DNA of 64,000 nt, from contig CAMFIF010000014.1 of NCBI GenBank assembly GCA_945952415.1, forward strand, positions 40,168-104,167, given 5' to 3'. The notes beneath the pieces were generated by a model. The model saw only the letters and a program-made list of their open reading frames with translations. It searched no databases and was not told the origin of the DNA. The position numbers were made by a program, and so were the translations under genes. This document shows positions 51,909 to 59,987 of this stretch, in pieces; the stretch's first letter is position 1; each line of letters starts with the position of its first letter. The stretch comes from an uncultured Rhizobium sp. Lineage in GTDB: Bacteria > Pseudomonadota > Alphaproteobacteria > Rhizobiales > Rhizobiaceae.

Positions 51909-53293
51909 GCGGCCCCTCCTTCCGGAACCATGGGCACACGAAGGCGCCCCTCGCTCATGGCGGCGACCCGGGCCTGGCAATGGAAGCCCTGGCAGCGGCC
52001 CATGCCGCAGCGGGTGCGGCGCCTGAGGCCACCATAATCGCCGGGGGGCAGGGGGCCCTCCAGGGCCTCGCGGATTTCCCGTTCGGTCACCAGTTCGCAG
52101 TGGCAGACGATGGCGCCATGATCCGGCTTCGACCAGTCCCGCGGCCGGTTTTCGGCAAGATTGGGAACGGGACTTTCCAACGGATCGGCAACCGGCCGCC
52201 AGTCGGGTTTTGCGCCCACCATCGCCCGGTATAGTTCGAGCGCATGGGCTGCAAGGCCCAGCGAGGCGGTCAGCCCCGTGGAACGGATGCCGCCAAGGGT
52301 GATCCAGTTGCGGTCAGGCTCGACGCGGATGCGATAGGGTTTCTTGTCGCTTGCCGGTCGCAGGCCGGCATAGGTGGCGGTTACCGGCATGTGCTCCAGT
52401 GCCGGAACCATGGTCACAGCCTTGTCGATCAGGGCTTTGAGCGTGTCGCTGGCGGTGGTTGCCCGCAGCCGGTCCTCCTGCTCCTCGGCGGTCGGGCCGA
52501 CCAGGAGATTGCCGAAGGCTGTCTGGCAGAGAACCACACCCTTGGTGCGCTCGTTCGGCACGGGCAGGATGATGGTTTTGACGAGCGCGGCGGCGGCCTT
52601 GTCGAAGACGACGAACTGTCCCTTGCGGGGATGGATGGAGAAATGGGCTTCGCCAAGGAGCGCCTGCTCCACGATGTCACCGAAAAGTCCCGCACAGTTG
52701 ATGACGGTGCGGGCCCGGAAGATGCCATTGGTCGTTTCCACCGACCAGGCCTCGCCATCGAATTGGCCGCCCGTTACTTCCGTCTGGAATAAGAAGCGGG
52801 CGCCCAAGGCCTTTGCCTGGATCATGTAGGCGAGGAAGGGGGACCAGGGGTCGATCACATGTTCCCGCGGCACGAGAAGGGCGGCGCGCGCCGCAGGCGA
52901 TAGGTTCGGCTCCCGGGCGAGGATGGCGGCTCTGTCGAGGCGGCTTACATCCGAAACGCGGTTTTCCCGGGCTTGGGCCTCGATGGCGTCGAGCTGGGCT
53001 TCCTCCGCCTCGTTCCAGGCCACGACCATGGCACCCGTTTCCACAAGGGCGAGATTGAAGCGCTCCCTGATATCCAGATATTCCGCATAGCCCGCCTGCA
53101 TGCAGGCAAGCTCGGTGCTGCCGGGCGGAGCGTCGAAGCCGGTGTGAAGGATGGCGCTGTTCGCCTTGCTGGCGCCAGAGAGGATATCGGCGCCCTTTTC
53201 CACGAGAATGACGCTTGCGCCTTCGAGCGCGAAACGGCGGGCCGTGGCGCAGCCGACAACCCCCGCACCGATGATGAGAATATCCGCCGTCAT
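51905..53293 (-). CDS. GlpA-like FAD dehydrogenase with C-terminal [2Fe-2S] domain
   Basis: A 462-residue protein. Residues 1-370 form a DAO/GlpD-type FAD domain (IIGAGVVGCATARRFALEGASVILVEKG). The C-terminal region has a BFD-like [2Fe-2S] site: Cys397-x-Cys399 and Cys429-x4-Cys434. This architecture is that of anaerobic glycerol-3-phosphate dehydrogenase subunit GlpA. ATG 53293 is chosen because the FAD fold begins there; an upstream frame of 43 codons would read through the operator. It is the first gene of the operon, divergent from a DeoR gene. Confidence 0.86.
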   Translation of the reverse strand: MTADILIIGAGVVGCATARRFALEGASVILVEKGADILSGASKANSAILHTGFDAPPGSTELACMQAGYAEYLDIRERFNLALVETGAMVVAWNEAEEAQLDAIEAQARENRVSDVSRLDRAAILAREPNLSPAARAALLVPREHVIDPWSPFLAYMIQAKALGARFLFQTEVTGGQFDGEAWSVETTNGIFRARTVINCAGLFGDIVEQALLGEAHFSIHPRKGQFVVFDKAAAALVKTIILPVPNERTKGVVLCQTAFGNLLVGPTAEEQEDRLRATTASDTLKALIDKAVTMVPALEHMPVTATYAGLRPASDKKPYRIRVEPDRNWITLGGIRSTGLTASLGLAAHALELYRAMVGAKPDWRPVADPLESPVPNLAENRPRDWSKPDHGAIVCHCELVTEREIREALEGPLPPGDYGGLRRRTRCGMGRCQGFHCQARVAAMSEGRLRVPMVPEGGAA

Positions 53294-53338
53294 GCCTGCC
53301 GATCCCGATTGCCGACCCGTCTTTAGGATGGGTGGAAA

Positions 53339-53373
53339 TGACCGAACAGTCAATATAGATGACTGTTCGGTCA
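53339..53373. promoter_or_regulatory. Perfect 14-bp inverted repeat operator
   Basis: TGACCGAACAGTCA (53339-53352) and TGACTGTTCGGTCA (53360-53373) are exact reverse complements with a 7-base ATATAGA spacer. Each arm is itself an imperfect palindrome (10 of 14 positions). The element sits 46 bases upstream of the GlpA-like start and 70 bases before the DeoR start. It is very likely an operator for this divergent pair; DeoR, or a TetR-type factor encoded elsewhere, could bind. Confidence 0.8.
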
Positions 53374-53443
53374 AAAATGGACGCTTGGCCTTGACGGGGC
53401 GGTCATGGTACAAGCCAGACAACCAGAGAGCAGATGATTACTC

Positions 53444-54217
53444 ATGATGCAACCGGAGATGCGACGTGCCGCCATTCTGGACCTCGTGCGCAAGCACGGG
53501 CGCGTCAGCGTCAACATGCTCGCCGATGCGCTTGGCGCCTCGCGGGAGACCATCCGGCGGGATCTGACGGAACTTGAGGCCGCGCGGGGCCTGCGCAAGG
53601 TTCATGGCGGCGCGGTGTTGCCGGAACCGCCTGTCTACCAGTTTGCGACGGAAGGGTCCTTTCAGGCGCGCATGGACGAGGCTTCCGAGGCCAAGCGGGC
53701 GATTGCCCGCGCCGCTGCGCCGCTCTTCCAGTCGGGCGATACGCTGTTCATCGATACGGGCAGCACGACGCTGACCTTTGCCGAGGAACTTGCCGCCAAG
53801 AGCGGGCTGACGGTGATTACCAATTCCGCGCTGGTGGCCGGACATGCGGCCCGGGGCGCAGAGGCCCGCGTGATCCAGCTCGGCGGGGATTTCCGGCCAG
53901 ACGGGGCGGAAACGGTGGGCACAGTTACCATCGAGCAGATCGGGCTTTACCAGGTCACCCATGCGGTGTTGACCATCGGCGGGCTCACGGAAAAGGGCGC
54001 GCATGATTACGATGCCGCCGAGGCGGATGTCGCTCGCGCCATGGCCCGGCAGGCCCATTGGGTCGTGCTCCTGGCACATCACGGGAAATTCTACCGCAGC
54101 GCCCCCTATCTGGCGGTCGACCTTGCGGCCATCGACGTGCTCGTGACGGATCGGGCTCCGGAGGGACCGCTTGCCGATGCGCTTGCGGCGGCCTCGGTGG
54201 AGGTCGTGCTCGCCTAG
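53444..54217 (+). CDS. DeoR family transcriptional regulator
   Basis: A 257-residue DeoR/GlpR-type regulator. Helix-turn-helix at about 1-58 (VSVNMLADALGASRETIRRDLTELEAARGLRKVHGG), then the DeoRC sensor domain (DTGSTTLTFAEEL loop, IGGLTEKGAHDYDAAEADVARAM). It is divergent from the FAD/FGGY operon and by position its regulator; GlpR of E. coli belongs to the same family and senses glycerol-3-phosphate. The first of paired ATG codons at 53444 is taken as start. The stop TAG is interlocked with the stop of the convergent kinase gene in a shared CTAG. Confidence 0.9.
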   Translation: MMQPEMRRAAILDLVRKHGRVSVNMLADALGASRETIRRDLTELEAARGLRKVHGGAVLPEPPVYQFATEGSFQARMDEASEAKRAIARAAAPLFQSGDTLFIDTGSTTLTFAEELAAKSGLTVITNSALVAGHAARGAEARVIQLGGDFRPDGAETVGTVTIEQIGLYQVTHAVLTIGGLTEKGAHDYDAAEADVARAMARQAHWVVLLAHHGKFYRSAPYLAVDLAAIDVLVTDRAPEGPLADALAAASVEVVLA

Positions 54218-55215
54218 CCGTTCTGTTCCAGCGGGAAGGTGAGAATATAGATCACGTCCGTATCGCTCTGGCGGTAATCCGCCTCGCCGCTGACCGAGGC
54301 CGGCACGACATGTTCGAGCACGGTGCTGCCGAAATGCTTCTGCGGCCGGCCGGAGGCCAGGAACTGCCGGCTCTTCAGCGACAGGGGCTCCCGCCATTCG
54401 AAGCGTATCGCCTCCTGTTCCGACTCGTGAATGCGGGTGCAGGTGATGAGGATCGGCGCCAGCCGGTCGTCGAAGACGGTTCCGTGATTGGTGGCATTGG
54501 CCATGAGTTCATGCATGGCCAGACCCAGATGCATGGAGGCATTGGGGGTAAGGAAGACATTGTCGCCCTCGATCTGCAGCAGGCGGCGGTTTTCCGGCGA
54601 GAGATGCTTGGATTGCTGGTAGACGAGATCGAAGAAATGCGCGCCGCGCCAGCGGGATCCCGTAATCAGATCCTGGGAATGGGACAGCGACAGCAGGCGG
54701 TCGCGGAATTTCTTCAGGAATTCCTGGAGCGAGGTGGAGTGTCGCGCGGTCTGCGATGCGATGCTCTGGATGACCGCCAGCATGTTCTTCGAACGATGGC
54801 TGCCTTCCCGCTGAAGTGAATGCAGCATCTGCTCGCTGTTGCGGGCATCGGTAATGTCATCGATGCGCGTACGATAGAAGGTGCCGGCTTCGTCCTGGAT
54901 GCGGCTGAGGGTGAAGCGGAACACCTGCTCATCCACCTCCACCTCCAGGCTGCGCTCGACGCCCGAGGCTTCGACATTGCGCTTCAGATCGGAAAGCTTG
55001 CCGGCAATATCGGCACCGAAGAGAATGAAATCGGTTCTCTCCCCCTCTTCCGGCAGATCGCGCTGCCAGCAATCGGGCAGGTTGGCAATGAGCTGGTAGG
55101 TCCAGCTCGCATCCTGAATCAGAATGCAGCTTGCTGACCCCGACAGTGCCAGGGCCAGCAAGCTGTTTCGGCCCGAGCCGCCAGGTACGGGCTGAAGCCA
55201 AAGCGTGCGTGACAT
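54214..55215 (-). CDS. HWE-family histidine kinase next to phyR (PhyK-like candidate)
   Basis: A 333-residue soluble kinase. A degenerate PAS-like N-terminal region precedes His140 in SHRSKNMLAVIQ, the HWE phospho-acceptor box. The ATP domain has His235-Glu236 in MHELMANATNHG and the diagnostic Trp274-x-Glu276. No membrane segments are evident, unlike some PhyK proteins. It follows phyR by 46 bases in the same direction, so the two are probably co-transcribed. It is the best candidate in the window for controlling PhyR phosphorylation. ATG 55215 follows a GAGGAG site. Confidence 0.87.
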   Translation of the reverse strand: MSRTLWLQPVPGGSGRNSLLALALSGSASCILIQDASWTYQLIANLPDCWQRDLPEEGERTDFILFGADIAGKLSDLKRNVEASGVERSLEVEVDEQVFRFTLSRIQDEAGTFYRTRIDDITDARNSEQMLHSLQREGSHRSKNMLAVIQSIASQTARHSTSLQEFLKKFRDRLLSLSHSQDLITGSRWRGAHFFDLVYQQSKHLSPENRRLLQIEGDNVFLTPNASMHLGLAMHELMANATNHGTVFDDRLAPILITCTRIHESEQEAIRFEWREPLSLKSRQFLASGRPQKHFGSTVLEHVVPASVSGEADYRQSDTDVIYILTFPLEQNG

Positions 55216-55261
55216 TGATGGAGTTGCTCCTCTCCAGGTCGTCCTTGCTGTTAGGAACCGC

Positions 55262-56056
55262 TCATGCGGGGTTCGACACGCTCGCATTGAAGAAGAGAGC
55301 CTGGCTGATCATGGCCTTCACCACATCGGGGTTGAAGGGCTTGGTCACCAGGAAGGTCGGCTCGGGGCGTTCGCCCGTCAGCAGCCGCTCCGGGAAGGCG
55401 GTGATGAAGATGACCGGAATGCTCGCTTCGTTGAGAATATCGGAAATGGCGTCGAGACCGGAGCTGCCATCGGCTAGCTGGATGTCGGCCAGCACCATCT
55501 TCGGCCGGGTCTTGTGGAAGAGTTCCACCGCCTCGCGATGGGTGCGCGCGATGCCGGTGACGAAATGGCCGAGCTCATGCAGCATCTGCTCGATATCCAT
55601 GGCGATCAGCGGCTCGTCCTCGATGATCATGATATCGGTGGCGATCTGTTCGGAAATTTCGCGTGAGGCCTGATCGAGAAGGGGCTTGATCTCGTCTTCG
55701 CGCACCTGGAGAATTTCCGCGGTTTCCGACACCGAGAAGCCCTCGACCGTGGTGAGCAGAAAGGCCTGCTTGGCACGGGTGGGCAGGGCGGAGAGATTGG
55801 CGGCGGCGCGCTGTTCCCAGGCAAAGGGAGAGTCGGCTACCGGAATCTTCACCTCGGCGGAACCAAATATGGTGGCAAAGAGCTGATAGAGCGACACGCG
55901 GTCGCTGGAAGTCTTCGGGAAGATCTTGATATCGGCGATGAGCGCCTCAAGCGTTGCGGCAACATAGGCGTCACCGGAAGTCTGGGAACCGCTTACGCTG
56001 CGGGCATATCGACGAAGGAGGGGAAGATGGGCTGCGATACGTACCGATAGAGACAT
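55262..56056 (-). CDS. phyR: General stress response anti-anti-sigma regulator PhyR
   Basis: A 264-residue protein with the reversed PhyR layout. Residues 1-135 are an ECF sigma-like domain that mimics EcfG (LPTRAKQAFLLTTVEGFSVSETAEILQV), and residues 140-260 a receiver with acidic pocket Glu146-Asp147, phospho-acceptor Asp191 and VTKPF lysine. When phosphorylated, PhyR binds NepR and frees the sigma factor. It is divergent from nepR-ecfG and has its own GGAAC-N16-CGTT promoter 45 bases upstream of the start, implying positive feedback. Confidence 0.97.
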   Translation of the reverse strand: MSLSVRIAAHLPLLRRYARSVSGSQTSGDAYVAATLEALIADIKIFPKTSSDRVSLYQLFATIFGSAEVKIPVADSPFAWEQRAAANLSALPTRAKQAFLLTTVEGFSVSETAEILQVREDEIKPLLDQASREISEQIATDIMIIEDEPLIAMDIEQMLHELGHFVTGIARTHREAVELFHKTRPKMVLADIQLADGSSGLDAISDILNEASIPVIFITAFPERLLTGERPEPTFLVTKPFNPDVVKAMISQALFFNASVSNPA

Positions 56057-56100
56057 TTTTTAGCTTTCCAGTTGTGCCGGCTTACCCCGACGGTGCACTA

Positions 56101-56125
56101 AACGCGCCTGCAAAAATATAGTTCC
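56101..56125 (-). promoter_or_regulatory. EcfG-type promoter of phyR
   Basis: On the minus strand GGAAC (56125-56121) and CGTT (56104-56101) are separated by exactly 16 bases. This is the published EcfG consensus. The -10 lies 45 bases before the phyR ATG. Confidence 0.85.
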
Positions 56126-56133
56126 TTTCGCTT

Positions 56134-56158
56134 GGAACTTTTTCTGAGCGACGCGCAT
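56134..56158 (+). promoter_or_regulatory. Possible EcfG-type promoter of nepR-ecfG
   Basis: GGAAC at 56134-56138 faces rightward, 8 bases from the leftward phyR -35, together making a GTTCC-N8-GGAAC palindrome. The expected -10 position reads GCAT (N16) or CATT (N17) rather than CGTT, so this promoter is weaker by sequence. Confidence 0.5.
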
Positions 56159-56195
56159 TTACCCCACAACAAACCAATACAGGTCGCCATTCATC

Positions 56196-56399
56196 ATGCA
56201 CGAAAAGCACAAAGAGGCTGCGGAAAATGTTCAAGCCAACGCAGAGTCCAGTGTCATAGATCCCAATTCCCTCGTCTCCCGCGTGCTCCGGGAGCTTTAT
56301 GACAGCGTTCAAAACGAGGCCATCCCCGAACGGTTTCTGGACCTGCTCGAACAACTGGACATGGCGGAAAATTCTGCCAAGGCGGGCGAAACCCAATGA
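56196..56399 (+). CDS. nepR: Anti-sigma factor NepR
   Basis: A 67-residue protein with the conserved NepR core LVSRVLRELYDSVQNEAIPERFLDLLEQLD at about 27-56, flanked by disordered ends. NepR binds EcfG and keeps it inactive until phosphorylated PhyR displaces it. It is encoded directly before ecfG with a 4-base overlap (ATGA), which keeps the pair in balance. Confidence 0.95.
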   Translation: MHEKHKEAAENVQANAESSVIDPNSLVSRVLRELYDSVQNEAIPERFLDLLEQLDMAENSAKAGETQ

Positions 56400-56971
56400 A
56401 CGAAAAGATCGAATCCGACCAGCGCCGATTCAAGCGCGAGCTTCTGGCTGCCTTGCCCAATCTGCGCGCCTTTGCCGTCTCGCTTGTCGGCCGGCATGAT
56501 CGCGCCGACGATCTGGTGCAGGACACCATCATGAAGGCCTGGGCCAAGCAGGAGAGTTTCGAGATCGGCACCAATATCAAGGCCTGGCTGATCAAGATCC
56601 TGCTCAACAGTTTCTACAGCCAGATGCGCAAGAACGGCCGCGAGGTGCAGGACAGCGACGGCATCCTGACGGAGCGCCTGTCGGTGCATCCCTCCCAGCA
56701 CGGGGCGCTAGACCTGCAGGATTTCCGCATTGCCCTCAACAGGCTTCCGCCGGACCAGCGCGAGGCGATCATTCTGGTGGGCGCATCCGGCTTTTCCTAT
56801 GAAGAGGCTGCCGAGATCTGCAATTGCGCGGTCGGTACCATCAAGAGCCGGGTCAGCCGGGCGCGCCAGCGCCTGCAGGAGCTGCTCGGCATCACGGGCG
56901 AGGCGGATTACGGACCGGATGCCGCCTCCACCGCCGTCACATCACGGCCGGTCTCCAGCTCCCCCCTCTGA
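56396..56971 (+). CDS. ecfG: General stress ECF sigma factor EcfG
   Basis: A 191-residue ECF sigma factor of the EcfG group. Region 2 spans about 12-80 (DDLVQDTIMKAWAKQESFEIGTNIKAWL) and region 4 about 115-170 (LNRLPPDQREAIILVGASGFSYEEAAEICNCAVGTIKSRVSRARQRL). It directs transcription of the alphaproteobacterial general stress regulon from GGAAC/CGTT promoters, at least three of which are visible nearby. A terminator follows. Confidence 0.96.
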   Translation: MNEKIESDQRRFKRELLAALPNLRAFAVSLVGRHDRADDLVQDTIMKAWAKQESFEIGTNIKAWLIKILLNSFYSQMRKNGREVQDSDGILTERLSVHPSQHGALDLQDFRIALNRLPPDQREAIILVGASGFSYEEAAEICNCAVGTIKSRVSRARQRLQELLGITGEADYGPDAASTAVTSRPVSSSPL

Positions 56972-56980
56972 TCTTCAGGA

Positions 56981-57009
56981 TGCCGGCCTAGCGCCGGCAC
57001 TCCTTTTTC
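56981..57009 (+). terminator. Terminator after ecfG
   Basis: TGCCGGC (56981-56987) pairs with GCCGGCA (56993-56999) around a 5-base loop, followed by CTCCTTTTTC. It separates ecfG from the convergent hybrid kinase gene. Confidence 0.75.
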
Positions 57010-57027
57010 AAGCACCCGCTCTCTGCC

Positions 57028-59937
57028 CTAGAGCAGCCGCTTCAGGGCAGAGAGGAGCAGGGTGTCATCAAAGGGCTTGGTCAGCTGTTCCGTGCGGCCC
57101 GCCGGCAATTCCCCCACATTCACATGGCCCGTCGCAATCAGGGCCGGCAGATCCGGACGGAATTCGCGGGCTCGGTGCAGCAGGTCGATCCCCGTCATGT
57201 CAGGCAGGCCAAAATCGGTGATGAGGATATCGAGATCGGTGGTTTCGAGCGCTGCCAGCGCCTCGGCGCCGCTTGCGGCCTCGATCACCAGGAAATTTTC
57301 CTCTTCCAGGATTTCCGCCGTCGTCAGGCGGATCAGGTAATCATCCTCGCAGAGGAGGACCACCGGCCGGTCATGGCGCGCGCGCGCCGGCCGGCTTTCC
57401 TCGAGGGTCTTCTGGCCCTGTGCACGGGCTGGTTGCGGCTCGGCGTTTCGCTGGTCGCGGGCCGTGTTCCGGGTGCGGTCGATAGCGCTTCTCACCTTGC
57501 TCGCCAGGGCCTCGCGGGAATAGGGTTTCTGCAAAAGCTCGATCCCCGTCTGTTCGATTTCCGGTTCATCAGGCCCCGCATAGCCCGAGGTGAGGAGAAT
57601 GCCAAGGGAGGGGCGGGCGGCGCGCGAGCGGCGGATGAGTTCCGCACTCTTGAGGCTGCCCGGCATGATCATGTCGGCAAAGAGGAGATCGACCGGTGCC
57701 CCGCTTTCGAGAACGGTGAGCGCCGCCGCCCCATCTCTTGCCCGCAGCACCCGGTAGCCGAGATCGGAGAGAATGGCAGCCACGGTTTCGCGCACCGCCT
57801 CATCGTCTTCCGCGACGAGGATGGTTTCGCAGCCGCCGCTGACAGGGGCGAGCTCTTCCTCGCTTCCCGCCTCGTCGTCCCGGGCGGCTGTCGAACGCGG
57901 CAGATAGAGGCTGATGGTGGTGCCTCGCCCCGGTTCGCTGTCTATCGTCACATGTCCGCCTGACTGCTTGACGAAGCCATAAACCATGGAAAGCCCAAGC
58001 CCTGTTCCCTTGCCCTCGGGTTTGGTGGTGAAGAAGGGCTCGAAGACCTTTTCCATAAGCTCCCTGGCCATGCCGCAGCCGCTGTCTTCCACGGAAACCA
58101 TGACATAATCGCCGGGCGCAAGATCAAGCCCGCCCCGGGCAGAGGGGGTGGCAAGCACCGTGTTGCGCACCTCGATGATGACCCTGCCGCTGCCTTCCAT
58201 CGCGTCCCTCGCATTGATGGCGAGATTGAGGATGGCGTTTTCCATGTTGCCGGGATCGATTTCCGTGTTCCAGAGCGCGTCGTCGATCCGGGTTTCCACG
58301 GAAATCGCCTCGCCCAGCGCCCGGTGCAGGATATCATCCATGTTGCGGATGAGCTGGCCGATGTTGAGCACCCGCGGCATCAGCGGCTGGCGGCGTCCGA
58401 AGGCCAGCAATTGCGAGGCGAGCTTCGCGCCCCGCGTAACGCCCTTGATGGCGTTTTGCAGCCGTGCCTCCAGAACGGGATTGCCGGCCATGTCTTTGGC
58501 AATAAGGTGCAGGTTGCCGCTGATGACCTGCAGGAGATTGTTGAAGTCGTGGGCGATACCGCCCGTGAGATTGCCGATCGCCTCCATTTTCTGGCTCTGG
58601 CGCAGGGCGTCCTGCATCTTCAGCAGTTCCGTGGTGCGGGCTTCCACCCGCTGTTCGAGCGTGGCGGCGAGATCGGCAAGGGCGGCTTCGGCACTCTTCT
58701 GATCGTCGATATCGGTGTTGGTGCCGATCCAGCGCTTGATGTCGCCGGCCCGGTTTCTGACAGGCACCGCCCGGACGATATGCCAGCGATAGACCCCGTC
58801 GCGCCGGCGCAGGCGAAACTCTGCCTTGTAGAGATGGCCGTTGGCGACCGCCGCCTGCCAGGCCTCCTGAATGCGTGCGAGATCGTCCGGGTGGATCATC
58901 CGCCCCCAATTCTCGCCATCCAGCGATCCGCGGGGGATGCCGCCATAGTCGTAGACCCGCTCGTTGAACCAGTCGAGATGGCCATTGGCCCGGGCTGTCC
59001 AGACATGGTTGGGCATGGACTGGGCAAGCAGCCGGAATTTCGCCTCGCTTTCGGAAATCGAGCGCTCCGCCTGCTTGCGCAGCGTGACATCCAGCAGGAG
59101 TACGCCGATGCGATTGCCTGATATCCGCTGGGCCCGCGCCTCATACCACCGCTCGGAGGGTTCCGGCAGGCAGAGCTCGAATTCAGCGGCCGTGCCCGTC
59201 GTTATGGTCTTGCGAAGCGCATCCACCACGTCTTCCTGAAGATCGGGGACGAGCGTGCGCAGGCTCTGCCCCGCCATACGTGCGGCGGGCTGGTTGAACT
59301 GGCGCAACAGGGCGGAATTGAACTCCACCACGCGAAAGTCCCCGATCGTGCCATCCGGCCCGGACATGGGATCGCCCAGGAAAAAGCCCTCCTTCATCTG
59401 TTCGAAGAGGGTTTTCCAACGGTTCTCGTTCTGCAGGATTTCCTGCTCCGCGCGCTTGTGATCGGTGGTTTCATTGAGGATGCAGAGCGCTCCGCTGACC
59501 GTTCCGTCCGGCTCTCGCAGCGGGCTGTAATCCAGGGTCAGCCAGAGATCTTCGAACTGGCCTTCTTTTCGGATGCGTACGGACTGGTCGCGCAGCGACA
59601 CCCTTTCGCCCGAAAGCACCGCATCAAGCGCTGACCGATGCAGCTGGCAAAGCGTGTGGGGAAAGGAACCGATCGGCTCCCCGAACAGTTTCGGGTGCAG
59701 GTCGCCCGCAAAGGGAACGAAGGCTTCATTGTAATAGGAAAGACCGCGATCTCCCCAGAGGATAAGCATGGGGACTGCCGATTCCGAGACGATGCCGATG
59801 GTGTGGGACAGGGTTTCCGGGCAATCGCCCCCATCCATTCCCGTCTTTTTCATCCTGTCCGAACGGGCGTCCCCGTTTTCTTTCATCGTGGCGCTTTGCG
59901 CGGCTTCTTGTCGTGGCCGATCTGCGGCGAGGGTCAT
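57028..59937 (-). CDS. Hybrid sensor histidine kinase, PAS-PAS-PAS-HisKA-HATPase-REC-REC
   Basis: A 969-residue cytoplasmic kinase. Three PAS-type sensor regions at about 45-160, 170-290 and 300-415 (the last with the typical FRLRRRDGVYRWHIVRAVPV PAC part). The phospho-acceptor His463 is in GGIAHDFNNLL, and the ATPase G-boxes include DSGCGM and GTGLGLSMV. Two receiver domains follow: Asp755 with Lys804, and Asp908 with Lys954. No membrane segment. It is encoded 50 bases after the DadA-like gene in the same direction, so it may share that gene's stress promoter. Output partner unknown. Confidence 0.92.
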   Translation of the reverse strand: MTLAADRPRQEAAQSATMKENGDARSDRMKKTGMDGGDCPETLSHTIGIVSESAVPMLILWGDRGLSYYNEAFVPFAGDLHPKLFGEPIGSFPHTLCQLHRSALDAVLSGERVSLRDQSVRIRKEGQFEDLWLTLDYSPLREPDGTVSGALCILNETTDHKRAEQEILQNENRWKTLFEQMKEGFFLGDPMSGPDGTIGDFRVVEFNSALLRQFNQPAARMAGQSLRTLVPDLQEDVVDALRKTITTGTAAEFELCLPEPSERWYEARAQRISGNRIGVLLLDVTLRKQAERSISESEAKFRLLAQSMPNHVWTARANGHLDWFNERVYDYGGIPRGSLDGENWGRMIHPDDLARIQEAWQAAVANGHLYKAEFRLRRRDGVYRWHIVRAVPVRNRAGDIKRWIGTNTDIDDQKSAEAALADLAATLEQRVEARTTELLKMQDALRQSQKMEAIGNLTGGIAHDFNNLLQVISGNLHLIAKDMAGNPVLEARLQNAIKGVTRGAKLASQLLAFGRRQPLMPRVLNIGQLIRNMDDILHRALGEAISVETRIDDALWNTEIDPGNMENAILNLAINARDAMEGSGRVIIEVRNTVLATPSARGGLDLAPGDYVMVSVEDSGCGMARELMEKVFEPFFTTKPEGKGTGLGLSMVYGFVKQSGGHVTIDSEPGRGTTISLYLPRSTAARDDEAGSEEELAPVSGGCETILVAEDDEAVRETVAAILSDLGYRVLRARDGAAALTVLESGAPVDLLFADMIMPGSLKSAELIRRSRAARPSLGILLTSGYAGPDEPEIEQTGIELLQKPYSREALASKVRSAIDRTRNTARDQRNAEPQPARAQGQKTLEESRPARARHDRPVVLLCEDDYLIRLTTAEILEEENFLVIEAASGAEALAALETTDLDILITDFGLPDMTGIDLLHRAREFRPDLPALIATGHVNVGELPAGRTEQLTKPFDDTLLLSALKRLL

Positions 59938-59987
59938 TTATGGCGCTTTCTGTTGGAGCATTTTCATTCGGCAATCGCAGTCTTGTT

